Shown: positions 13,571-26,195 of the stretch, piece after piece
Layout: each line of letters starts with the position of its first letter
How positions within the stretch are numbered: the stretch's first letter is position 1
NCBI GenBank assembly: GCA_949317995.1
Contig: OX439049.1
Location: forward strand, 65,461,247-65,525,246
Length of the DNA stretch: 64,000 nucleotides
Reading direction: 5' to 3'
DNA from: Acholoe squamosa
Lineage: Eukaryota > Annelida > Polychaeta > Phyllodocida > Polynoidae
Made by a program: the position numbers and the translations under genes
The notes under the pieces: generated by a model
Databases searched by the model: none
The model's input: only the letters and a program-made list of their open reading frames with translations
What the model was told of the DNA's origin: nothing

Positions 13571-16500
13571 GAGTGCATCATACGTAGGAGTGCATCATAC
13601 GTAGGAGTGCATCATACGTAGGAGTGCATCATACGTAGGAGTGCATCATGCATATGAGTGCATCATACCTAGGGGCGCATCATACCTAGGGGTGCATCAT
13701 ACCTAGGAGTGCCTCGTACCTAGGAGTGCATCATACCTACGAGTGCATCATACCTACGAGTGCATCATACGTAGGAGTGCATCATACCTAGGAGTGCCTC
13801 ATACCTACGAGTGCATCGTACCTACGAGTGCATCATACCTACGAGTGCATCATACCTAGGAGTGCATCATACCTAGGAGTGCATCATACCTAGGAGTGCC
13901 TCATACCTACGAGTGCATCATACCTACGAGTGCATCATACCTAGGAGTGCATCATACCTAGGAGTGCATCATACCTAGGAGTGCCTCGTACCTAGGAGTG
14001 CATCATACCTACGAGTGCATCATACCTAGGAGTGCATCATACGTAGGATTGCATCATACCTAGGAGTGCCTCATACCTAGGAGTGCCTCATACCTAGGAG
14101 TGCCTCATACCTAGGAGTGCCTCATACCTAGGGGTGCATCATACCTACGAGTGCATCATACCTACGAGTGCATCATACCTAGGAGTGCATCATACCTAGG
14201 AGTGCATCATACCTAGGAGTTCATCATACCTAGTAGTGCATCATACCTAGGAGTGCATCATACCTACGAGTGCATCATACCTAGGGGTGCATCATACCTA
14301 CGAGTGCATCATACCTAGTAGTGCATCATACCTAGCAGTGCCTCATACCTAGAAGTGCATCATACCTAGGAGTGCATCATACCTAGGGGTGCATCATACC
14401 TAGGAGTGCCTCATACCTACGAGTGCATCATACCTAGGAGTGCATCATACCTAGGAGTGCCTCATACCTAGGAGTGCATCATACCTAGGAGTGCATCATA
14501 CCTAGGAGTGCATCATACGTAGGAGTGCCTCGTACCTAGGAGTGCATATACCTAGGAGTGCATCATACCTAGGAGTGCATCATACCTAGGGGTGCATCAT
14601 ACCTACGAGTGCATCATGCCTACGAGTGCATCATACCTACGAGTGCATCATACCTACGAGTGCATCATACCTAGGAATGCATCATACCTACGAGTGCATC
14701 GTACCTACGAGTGCATCATACCTACGAGTGCATCATACCTAGGGGTGCATCATACCTACGAGTGCATCATACCTACGAGTGCATCATACCTACGAGTGCA
14801 TCATACCTAGGGGTGCATCATACCTAGGAGTGCCTCATACCTAGGAGTGCATCATACCTAGGAGTGCATCATACCTAGGAGTGCATCATACGTAGGAGTG
14901 CATCATACGTAGGAGTACATCATACCTAGGAGTGCATCATACCTAGCAGTGCCTCGTACCTAGGAGTGCATATACCTAGGAGTGCCTCATACCTAGGAGT
15001 GCATCGTACCTAGGAGTGCATCATACGTAGGAGTGCCTCGTACCTAGGAGTGCATCATACCTACGAGTGCATCATACGTAGGAGTGCATCATACGTAGGA
15101 GTGCATCATACGTAGGAGTGCATCATACGTAGGAGTGCATCATGCATATGAGTGCATCATACCTAGGGGCGCATCATACCTAGGGGTGCATCATACCTAG
15201 GAGTGCCTCGTACCTAGGAGTGCATCATACCTACGAGTGCATCATACCTACGAGTGCATCATACGTAGGAGTGCATCATACCTAGGAGTGCCTCATACCT
15301 ACGAGTGCATCGTACCTACGAGTGCATCATACCTACGAGTGCATCATACCTAGGAGTGCATCATACCTAGGAGTGCATCATACCTACGAGTGCCTCATAC
15401 CTACGAGTGCATCATACCTACGAGTGCATCATACCTAGGAGTGCATCATACCTAGGAGTGCCTTGTACCTAGGAGTGCATATACCTAGGAGTGCCTCATA
15501 CCTAGGAGTGCATCGTACCTACGAGTGCATCATACATAGGAGTGCCCCGTACCTAGGAGTGCATATACCTAGGAGTGCATCATACCTAGGAGTGCCTCGT
15601 ACCTAGGAGTGCATCATACCTACGAGTGCATCATACCTAGGAGTGCATCATACGTAGGATTGCATCATACCTAGGAGTGCCTCATACCTAGGAGTGCCTC
15701 ATACCTAGGAGTGCCTCATACCTAGGAGTGCCTCATACCTAGGGGTGCATCATACCTACGAGTGCATCATACCTACGAGTGCATCATACCTACGAGTGCA
15801 TCATACCTAGGAGTGCATCATACGTAGGAGTGCATCATACCTAGGAGTGCCTCATACCTAGGAGTGCATCATACCTAGGAGTGCCTCATACCTACAAGTG
15901 CATCATACCTAGGAGTGCATCATACCTAGGAGTGCATCATACCTAGTAGTGCATCATACCTAGGAGTGCATCATACCTACGAGTGCATCATACCTAGGGG
16001 TGCATCATACCTAGGAGTGCATCATACCTAGTAGTGCATCATACCTAGCAGTGCCTCATACCTACAAGTGCATCATACCTAGGAGTGCATCATACCTAGG
16101 GGTGCATCATACCTAGGAGTGCCTCATACCTACGAGTGCATCATACCTAGGAGTGCATCATACCTAGGAGTGCCTCATACCTAGGAGTGCATCATACCTA
16201 GGAGTGCATCATACCTAGGAGTGCATCATACCTAGGAGTGCCTCGTACCTAGGAGTGCATATACCTAGGAGTGCATCATACCTAGGAGTGCATCATACCT
16301 AGGAGTGCATCATACGTAGGAGTGCCTCGTACCTAGGAGTGCATATACCTAGGAGTGCCTCATACCTAGGAGTGCATCGTACCTAGGAGTGCATCATACG
16401 TAGGAGTGCCTCGTACCTAGGAGTGCATCATACCTACGAGTGCATCATACGTAGGAGTGCATCATACGTAGGAGTGCATCATACGTAGGAGTGCATCATA

Positions 16501-17929
16501 CGTAGGAGTGCATCATGCATATGAGTGCATCATACCTAGGGGCGCATCATACCTAGGGGTGCATCATACCTAGGAGTGCCTCGTACCTAGGAGTGCATCG
16601 TACCTACGAGTGCATCATACCTACGAGTGCATCATACGTAGGAGTGCATCATACCTAGGAGTGCCTCATACCTACGAGTGCATCGTACCTACGAGTGCAT
16701 CGTACCTACGAGTGCATCATACCTAGGAGTGCATCATACCTAGGAGTGCATCATACCTACGAGTGCCTCATACCTACGAGTGCATCATACCTACGAGTGC
16801 ATCATACCTAGGAGTGCATCATACCTACGAGTGCCTTGTACCTAGGAGTGCATATACCTAGGAGTGCCTCATACCTAGGAGTGCATCGTACCTACGAGTG
16901 CATCATACATAGGAGTGCCCCGTACCTAGGAGTGCATATACCTAGGAGTGCATCATACCTAGGAGTGCCTCGTACCTAGGAGTGCATCATACCTACGAGT
17001 GCATCATACCTAGGAGTGCATCATACGTAGGATTGCATCATACCTAGGAGTGCCTCATACCTAGGAGTGCCTCATACCTAGGAGTGCCTCATACCTAGGA
17101 GTGCCTCATACCTAGGGGTGCATCATACCTACGAGTGCATCATACCTACGAGTGCATCATACCTACGAGTGCATCATACCTAGGAGTGCATCATACGTAG
17201 GAGTGCATCATACCTAGGAGTGCCTCATACCTAGGAGTGCATCATACCTAGGAGTGCCTCATACCTACAAGTGCATCATACCTAGGAGTGCATCATACCT
17301 AGGAATGCATCATACCTAGTAGTGCATCATACCTAGGAGTGCATCATACCTACGAGTGCATCATACCTAGGGGTGCATCATACCTAGGAGTGCATCATAC
17401 CTAGTAGTGCATCATACCTAGCAGTGCCTCATACCTAGAAGTGCATCATACCTAGGAGTGCATCATACCTAGGGGTGCATCATACCTAGGAGTGCCTCAT
17501 ACCTACGAGTGCATCATACCTAGGAGTGCATCATACCTAGGAGTGCCTCATACCTACGAGTGCATCATACCTAGGAGTGCATCATACCTAGGAGTGCATC
17601 ATACGTAGGAGTGCCTCGTACCTAGGAGTGCATATACCAAGGAGTGCATCATACCTAGGAGTGCATCATACCTAGGGGTGCATCATACCTACGAGTGCAT
17701 CATACCTACGAGTGCATCATACCTACGAGTGCATCATACCTACGAGTGCATCATACCTAGGAATGCATCATACCTACGAGTGCATCGTACCTAGGAGTGC
17801 ATCATACGTAGGAGTGCCTCGTACCTAGGAGTGCATATACCTAGGAGTGCCTCATACCTAGGAGTGCATCGTACCTAGGAGTGCATCATACGTAGGAGTG
17901 CCTCGTACCTAGGAGTGCATCATACCTAC
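13571..17929. repeat. 4.36-kb higher-order unit, copy 2
   Basis: Tandem neighbour of the unit at 9,195, at offset 4,376 falling to 4,359 after the one-monomer difference in the middle interval. Markers are centred at 13,650, 15,144 and 16,517. Private differences include GTTCATC near 14,219 and ATGCC in place of ATACC near 14,617. The last kilobase, from about 16.95 kb, also begins the much larger block that recurs at 36.89 kb, so this unit and the macro block overlap. Confidence 0.82.
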
Positions 17930-19019
17930 GAGTGCATCATACGTAGGAGTGCATCATACGTAGGAGTGCATCATACGTAGGAGTGCATCATACGTAGGAG
18001 TGCATCATGCATATGAGTGCATCATACCTAGGGGCGCATCATACCTAGGGGTGCATCATACCTAGGAGTGCCTCGTACCTAGGAGTGCATCATACCTACG
18101 AGTGCATCATACCTACGAGTGCATCATACGTAGGAGTGCATCATACCTACGAGTGCCTCATACCTACGAGTGCATCGTACCTACGAGTGCATCATACCTA
18201 CGAGTGCATCATACCTAGGAGTGCATCATACCTAGGAGTGCATCATACCTACGAGTGCCTCATACCTACGAGTGCATCATACCTACGAGTGCATCATACC
18301 TAGGAGTGCATCATACCTAGGAGTGCATCATACCTAGGAGTGCCTCGTACCTAGGAGTGCATCATACCTACGAGTGCATCATACCTAGGAGTGCATCATA
18401 CGTAGGATTGCATCATACCTAGGAGTGCCTCATACCTAGGAGTGCCTCATACCTAGGAGTGCCTCATACCTAGGAGTCCCTCATACCTAGGGGTGCATCA
18501 TACCTACGAGTGCATCATACCTAGGAGTGCATCATACCTAGGAGTGCATCATACCTAGGAGTGCATCATACCTAGGAGTGCATCATACCTAGTAGTGCAT
18601 CATACCTAGGAGTGCATCATACCTACGAGTGCATCATACCTAGGGGTGCATCATACCTAGGAGTGCATCATACCTAGTAGTGCATCATACCTAGCAGTGC
18701 CTCATACCTAGAAGTGCATCATACCTAGGAGTGCATCATACCTAGGGGTGCATCATACCTAGGAGTGCCTCATACCTACGAGTGCATCATACCTAGGAGT
18801 GCATCATACCTAGGAGTGCCTCATACCTAGGAGTGCATCATACCTAGGAGTGCATCATACCTAGGAGTGCATCATACGTAGGAGTGCCTCGTACCTAGGA
18901 GTGCATATACCTAGGAGTGCATCATACCTAGGAGTGCATCATACCTAGGGGTGCATCATACCTACGAGTGCATCATACCTACGAGTGCATCATACCTACG
19001 AGTGCATCATACCTACGAG

Positions 19020-19040
19020 TGCATCATACCTAGGAGTGCA
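19020..19040. other. Breakpoint of a 204-bp (12-monomer) deletion
   Basis: Compared with 38.4-39.4 kb, the interval between the GTCCCTC monomer at 18,476 and the marker at 19,299 is 204 bp shorter, exactly 12 monomers. Here a run of CTAC monomers passes straight to ACGTAG monomers. The copies at 38.9, 14.6 and 10.2 kb carry the intervening GGAATGC/ATCGTA/GGGTGC series. Because several other copies have the longer form, loss here is more likely than gain elsewhere. The exact base cannot be fixed within the repeat. Confidence 0.75.
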
Positions 19041-22000
19041 TCATACGTAGGAGTGCATCATACGTAGGAGTACATCATACCTAGGAGTGCATCATACCTA
19101 GCAGTGCCTCGTACCTAGGAGTGCATATACCTAGGAGTGCCTCATACCTAGGAGTGCATCGTACCTAGGAGTGCATCATACGTAGGAGTGCCTCGTACCT
19201 AGGAGTGCATCATACCTACGAGTGCATCATACGTAGGAGTGCATCATACGTAGGAGTGCATCATACGTAGGAGTGCATCATACGTAGGAGTGCATCATGC
19301 ATATGAGTGCATCATACCTAGGGGCGCATCATACCTAGGGGTGCATCATACCTAGGAGTGCCTCGTACCTAGGAGTGCATCATACCTACGAGTGCATCAT
19401 ACCTACGAGTGCATCATACGTAGGAGTGCATCATACCTAGGAGTGCCTCATACCTACGAGTGCATCGTACCTACGAGTGCATCATACCTAGGAGTGCATC
19501 ATACCTAGGAGTGCATCATACCTAGGAGTGCATCATACCTACGAGTGCATCATACCTACGAGTGCATCATACCTAGGAGTGCATCATACCTAGGAGTGCA
19601 TCATACCTACGAGTGCCTCATACCTACGAGTGCATCATACCTACGAGTGCATCATACCTAGGAGTGCATCATACCTACGAGTGCCTTGTACCTAGGAGTG
19701 CATATACCTAGGAGTGCCTCATACCTAGGAGTGCATCGTACCTACGAGTGCATCATACATAGGAGTGCCCCGTACCTAGGAGTGCATATACCTAGGAGTG
19801 CATCATACCTAGGAGTGCCTCGTACCTAGGAGTGCATCATACCTACGAGTGCATCATACCTAGGAGTGCATCATACGTAGGATTGCATCATACCTAGGAG
19901 TGCCTCATACCTAGGAGTGCCTCATACCTAGGAGTGCCTCATACCTAGGAGTGCCTCATACCTAGGGGTGCATCATACCTACGAGTGCATCATACCTACG
20001 AGTGCATCATACCTACGAGTGCATCATACCTAGGAGTGCATCATACGTAAGAGTGCATCATACCTAGGAGTGCCTCATACCTAGGAGTGCATCATACCTA
20101 GGAGTGCCTCATACCTACAAGTGCATCATACCTAGGAGTGCATCATACCTAGGAGTGCATCATACCTAGTAGTGCATCATACCTAGGAGTGCATCATACC
20201 TACGAGTGCATCATACCTAGGGGTGCATCATACCTAGGAGTGCATCATACCTAGTAGTGCATCATACCTAGCAGTGCCTCATACCTACAAGTGCATCATA
20301 CCTAGGAGTGCATCATACCTAGGGGTGCATCATACCTAGGAGTGCCTCATACCTAGGAGTGCATCATACCTAGGAGTGCATCATACCTAGGAGTGCCTCA
20401 TACCTAGGAGTGCATCATACCTAGGAGTGCATCATACCTAGGAGTGCATCATACGTAGGAGTGCCTCGTACCTAGGAGTGCATATACCTAGGAGTGCATC
20501 ATACCTAGGAGTGCATCATACCTAGGGGTGCATCATACCTAGGAGTGCATCATACCTACGAGTGCATCATACCTACGAGTGCATCATACCTACGAGTGCA
20601 TCATACCTAGGAATGCATCATAACTACGAGTGCATCGTACCTACGAGTGCATCATACCTACGAGTGCATCATACCTAGGGGTGCATCATACCTACGAGTG
20701 CATCATACCTAGGAGTGCATCATACCTACGAGTGCATCATACCTAGGGGTGCATCATACCTAGGAGTGCCTCATACCCAGGAGTGCATCATACCTAGGAG
20801 TGCATCATACCTAGGAGTGCATCATACGTAGGAGTGCATCATACGTAGGAGTACATCATACCTAGGGGTGCATCATACCTAGGGGTGCATCATACCTAGG
20901 AGTGCCTCATACCTAGGAGTGCATCATACCTAGGAGTGCATCATACCTAGGAGTGCATCATACCTAGGAGTGCCTCGTACCTAGTAGTGCATATACCTAG
21001 GAGTGCCTCATACCTAGGAGTGCATCGTACCTAGGAGTGCATCATACCTAGGAGTGCATCATACCTACGAGTGCATCATACCTAGGGGTGCATCATACCT
21101 ACGAGTGCATCATACCTAGGGGTGCATCATACCTACGAGTGCATCATACCTAGGAGTGCCTCATACCTAGGGGTGCATCATACCTACGAGTGCATCATAC
21201 CTAGGAGTGCATCATACCTATGAGTGCATCATACCTAGGGGTGCATCATACCTACGAGTGCATCATACCTACGAGTGCATCATACCTAGTAGTGCATCAT
21301 ACCTACGAGTGCATCATACCTAGGAGTGCATCATACCTAGTAGTGCATCATACCTACGAGTGCATCATACCTACGAGTGCATCATACCTAGGAGTGCATC
21401 GTACCTAGGGGTGCATCATACCTACGAGTGCATCATACCTAGGAGTGCATCATACCTAGGAGTGCCTCATACCTAGGGGTGCATCATACCTAGTAGTGCA
21501 TCATACCTACGAGTGCATCATACCTACGAGTGCATCATACCTAGGAGTGCATCATACCTAGGGGTGCATCATACCTACGAGTGCATCATACCTAGGAGTG
21601 CATCATACCTAGGAGTGCCTCGTACCTAGGAGTGCATCATACCTACGAGTGCATCATACCTAGGGGTGCATCATACCTACGAGTGCATCATACCTAGGAG
21701 TGCCTCATACCTAGGGGTGCATCATACCTAGGAGTGCATCATACCTAGGAGTGCCTCATACCTAGGGGTGCATCATACCTACGAGTGCATCATACCTACG
21801 AGTGCCTCATACCTAGGAGTGCCTCATACCTACGAGTGCATCATACCTACGAGTGCATCATACCTAGGAGTGCCTCATACCTAGGAGTGCATCATACCTA
21901 CGAGTGCATCATACCTACGAGTGCATCATACCTACGAGTGCATCGTACCTAGGAGTGCATCATACCTAGGAGTGCATCATACCTAGGAGTGCATATACCT

Positions 22001-22884
22001 AGGGGTGCATCATACCTAGGAGTGCCTCATACCTACGAGTGCATCATACCTACGAGTGCATCATACCTAGGAGTGCATCATACCTACGAGTGCATCATAC
22101 GTAGGAGTGCCTCGTACCTAGGAGTGCATCATACCTAGGAGTGCCTCATACCTAGGGGTGCATCATACCTAGGAGTGCATCATACCTAGGAGTGCATCAT
22201 ACCTAGGAGTGCATCATACGTAGGAGTGCATCATACCTAGGAGTGCCTCATACCTAGGAGTGCATCATACCTAGGAGTGCCTCATACCTACAAGTGCATC
22301 ATACCTAGGAGTGCATCATACCTAGGAGTGCATCATACCTAGTAGTGCATCATACCTAGGAGTGCATCATACCTACGAGTGCATCATACCTACGAGTGCA
22401 TCATACCTAGGGGTGCATCATACCTACGAGTGCATCATACCTAGGGGTGCATCATACCTAGGGGTGCATCATACCTACGAGTGCATCATACCTAGGAGTG
22501 CCTCATACCTAGGGGTGCATCATACCTAGGGGTGCATCATACCTAGGAGTGCCTCGTACCTAGGAGTGCATATACCTAGGAGTGCATCATACCTAGCAGT
22601 GCCTCATACCTAGGAGTGCATCATACCTAGGAGTGCATCATACCTAGGAGTGCATCATACCTAGGAGTACATCATACCTAGGGGTGCATCATACCTAGGA
22701 GTGCCTCATACCTAGGAGTGCCTCATACCTAGGAGTGCATCATACCTAGGAGTGCATCATACGTAGGAGTGCCTCGTACCTAGGAGTGCATATACCTAGG
22801 AGTGCCTCATACCTAGGAGTGCATCGTACCTAGGAGTGCATCATACGTAGGAGTGCCTCGTACCTAGGAGTGCATCATACCTAC

Positions 22885-23037
22885 GAGTGCATCATACGTA
22901 GGAGTGCATCATATGTAGGAGTGCATCATACGTAGGAGTGCATCATACGTAGGAGTGCATCATGCATATGAGTGCATCATACCTAGGGGCGCATCATACC
23001 TAGGGGTGCATCATACCTAGGAGTGCCTCGTACCTAG
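22885..23037 (+). repeat. Marker cassette subtype with ATGTAG in the second monomer
   Basis: The second ACGTAG monomer before the marker reads ATATGTAGG here and at the cassettes centred at 28,090, 43,106, 51,574, 57,090 and 62,640. At 32,061 and 32,977 the same place reads ATATGGAGG. The cassettes before 19.3 kb keep ATACGTAGG. The nested states order the cassettes: CG first, then TG, then TGG. The first step is a C-to-T change within a CpG. Confidence 0.82.
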
Positions 23038-26000
23038 GAGTGCATCATACCTACGAGTGCATCATACCTACGAGTGCATCATACGTAGGAGTGCATCATA
23101 CCTACGAGTGCCTCATACCTACGAGTGCATCGTACCTACGAGTGCATCATACCTACGAGTGCATCATACCTAGGAGTGCATCATACCTAGGAGTGCATCA
23201 TACCTACGAGTGCCTCATACCTACGAGTGCATCATACCTACGAGTGCATCATACCTAGGAGTGCATCATACCTAGGAGTGCATCATACCTAGGAGTGCCT
23301 CGTACCTAGGAGTGCATCATACCTACGAGTGCATCATACCTAGGAGTGCATCATACGTAGGATTGCATCATACCTAGGAGTGCCTCATACCTAGGAGTGC
23401 CTCATACCTAGGAGTGCATCATACCTAGGAGTGCCTCATACCTAGGGGTGCATCATACCTACGAGTGCATCATACCTACGAGTGCATCATACCTAGGAGT
23501 GCATCATACCTAGGAGTGCATCATACCTAGGAGTGCATCATACCTAGGAGTGCCTCATACCTAGGAGTGCATCATACCTAGGAGTGCCTCATACCTACAA
23601 GTGCATCATACCTAGGAGTGCATCATACCTAGGAGTGCATCATACCTAGTAGTGCATCATACCTAGGAGTGCATCATACCTACGAGTGCATCATACCTAG
23701 GGGTGCATCATACCTAGGAGTGCATCATACCTAGTAGTGCATCATACCTAGCAGTGCCTCATACCTAGAAGTGCATCATACCTAGGAGTGCATCATACCT
23801 AGGGGTGCATCATACCTAGGAGTGCCTCATACCTACGAGTGCATCATACCTAGGAGTGCATCATACCTAGGAGTGCCTCATACCTAGGAGTGCATCATAC
23901 CTAGGAGTGCATCATACCTAGGAGTGCATCATACGTAGGATTGCCTCGTACCTAGGAGTGCATATACCTAGGAGTGCATCATACCTAGGAGTGCATCATA
24001 CCTAGGGGTGCATCATACCTACGAGTGCATCATACCTACGAGTGCATCATACCTACGAGTGCATCATACCTACGAGTGCATCATACCTAGGAATGCATCA
24101 TACCTACGAGTGCATCGTACCTACGAGTGCATCATACCTACGAGTGCATCATACCTAGGGGTGCATCATACCTACGAGTGCATCATACCTACGAGTGCAT
24201 CATACCTACGAGTGCATCATACCTAGGGGTGCATCATACCTAGGAGTGCCTCATACCTAGGAGTGCATCATACCTAGGAGTGCATCATACCTAGGAGTGC
24301 ATCATACGTAGGAGTGCATCATACGTAGGAGTACATCATACCTAGGAGTGCATCGTACCTAGCAGTGCCTCGTACCTAGGAGTGCATCATACCTAGGAGT
24401 GCATCATACCTAGGAGTGCATCATACCTAGGAGTGCATCATACCTAGGGGTGCATCATACCTAGGAGTGCCTCATACCTAGGAGTGCCTCATACCTAGGA
24501 GTGCATCATACCTAGGAGTGCATCATACGTAGGAGTGCCTCGTACCTAGGAGTGCATATACCTAGGAGTGCCTCATACCTAGGAGTGCATCGTACCTAGG
24601 AGTGCATCATACGTAGGAGTGCCTCGTACCTAGGAGTGCATCATACCTACGAGTGCATCATACGTAGGAGTGCATCATACGTAGGAGTGCATCATACGTA
24701 GGAGTGCATCATACGTAGGAGTGCATCATGCATATGAGTGCATCATACCTAGGGGCGCATCATACCTAGGGGTGCATCATACCTAGGAGTGCCTCGTACC
24801 TAGGAGTGCATCATACCTACGAGTGCATCATACCTACGAGTGCATCATACGTAGGAGTGCATCATACCTAGGAGTGCCTCATACCTACGAGTGCATCGTA
24901 CCTACGAGTGCATCATACCTACGAGTGCATCATACCTAGGAGTGCATCATACCTAGGAGTGCATCATACCTACGAGTGCCTCATACCTACGAGTGCATCA
25001 TACCTACGAGTGCATCATACCTAGGAGTGCATCATACCTAGGAGTGCCTTGTACCTAGGAGTGCATATACCTAGGAGTGCCTCATACCTAGGAGTGCATC
25101 GTACCTACGAGTGCATCATACATAGGAGTGCCCCGTACCTAGGAGTGCATATACCTAGGAGTGCATCATACCTAGGAGTGCCTCGTACCTAGGAGTGCAT
25201 CATACCTACGAGTGCATCATACCAAGGAGTGCATCATACGTAGGATTGCATCATACCTAGGAGTGCCTCATACCTAGGAGTGCCTCATACCTAGGAGTGC
25301 CTCATACCTAGGAGTGCCTCATACCTAGGGGTGCATCATACCTACGAGTGCATCATACCTACGAGTGCATCATACCTACGAGTGCATCATACCTAGGAGT
25401 GCATCATACGTAGGAGTGCATCATACCTAGGAGTGCCTCATACCTAGGAGTGCATCATACCTAGGAGTGCCTCATACCTACAAGTGCATCATACCTCGGA
25501 GTGCATCATACCTAGGAGTGCATCATACCTAGTAGTGCATCATACCTAGGAGTGCATCATACCTACGAGTGCATCATACCTAGGGGTGCATCATACCTAG
25601 GAGTGCATCATACCTAGTAGTGCATCATACCTAGCAGTGCCTCATACCTACAAGTGCATCATACCTAGGAGTGCATCATACCTAGGGGTGCATCATACCT
25701 AGGAGTGCCTCATACCTACGAGTGCATCATACCTAGGAGTGCATCATACCTAGGAGTGCCTCATACCTAGGAGTGCATCATACCTAGGAGTGCATCATAC
25801 CTAGGAGTGCATCATACGTAGGAGTGCCTCGTACCTAGGAGTGCATATACCTAGGAGTGCATCATACCTAGGAGTGCATCATACCTAGGGGTGCATCATA
25901 CCTAGGAGTGCATCATACCTACGAGTGCATCATACCTACGAGTGCATCATACCTAGGAGTGCATCATACCTAGGAATGCATCATACCTACGAGTGCATCG

Positions 26001-26174
26001 TACCTACGAGTGCATCGTACCTACGAGTGCATCATACCTAGGGGTGCATCATACCTACGAGTGCATCATACCTAGGAGTGCATCATACCTACGAGTGCAT
26101 CATACCTAGGGGTGCATCATACCTAGGAGTGCCTCATACCCAGGAGTGCATCATACCTAGGAGTGCATCATACC

Positions 26175-26195
26175 TAGGAGTGCATCATACCTATG
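26175..26195. other. Breakpoint of a 390-bp (23-monomer) deletion
   Basis: The spacing from the marker at 24,730 to the CTATGAG monomer at about 26,192 is 390 bp shorter than the equivalent spacing from 53,340 to about 55,192. 390 bp is 23 monomers with one 16-bp form. The missing part contains the ACGTAG, GAGTACATC and TAGTAGTGCATATACC series seen near 54.8-55.0 kb. It joins the left and right halves of the macro block in copy 1. Confidence 0.78.

Larger units (their letters stand above)
16950..26190. repeat. Macro block, left half, copy 1 (about 9.2 kb)
   Basis: Matches about 36.89-46.34 kb. The offset is 19,938 bp at first (GATTGC at 17,031 and 36,969; the rare GTCCCTC monomer at 18,476 and 38,414; markers at 18,009 and 37,947). 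It becomes 20,142 bp after a 204-bp gap near 19,030 (markers 19,299/39,441, 22,964/43,106 and 24,730/44,872). Private changes in this copy include ACCAAGG at about 17,636 and 25,211, GTAAGAG at about 20,048, TAACTACG near 20,620 and CCTCGG near 25,496. Confidence 0.85.

Noticed and set aside
18085-18303. 72-codon frames beginning after the marker cassette (also 23,040; 28,166; 32,137; 43,182; 51,650; 57,166; 62,716)
   Set aside because: They use a GTG start in a monomer, and the open stretch coincides with a run of CTAC monomers in the right phase. No ribosome or splice signals are visible.
21220-21408. 62-codon frames starting with ATG (also 26,193; 30,198; 41,362; 49,830; 55,193; 59,198; 60,896)
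   Set aside because: The ATG comes from the CTATGAG monomer variant. The frames are short, periodic and end at the first in-frame CTAG.
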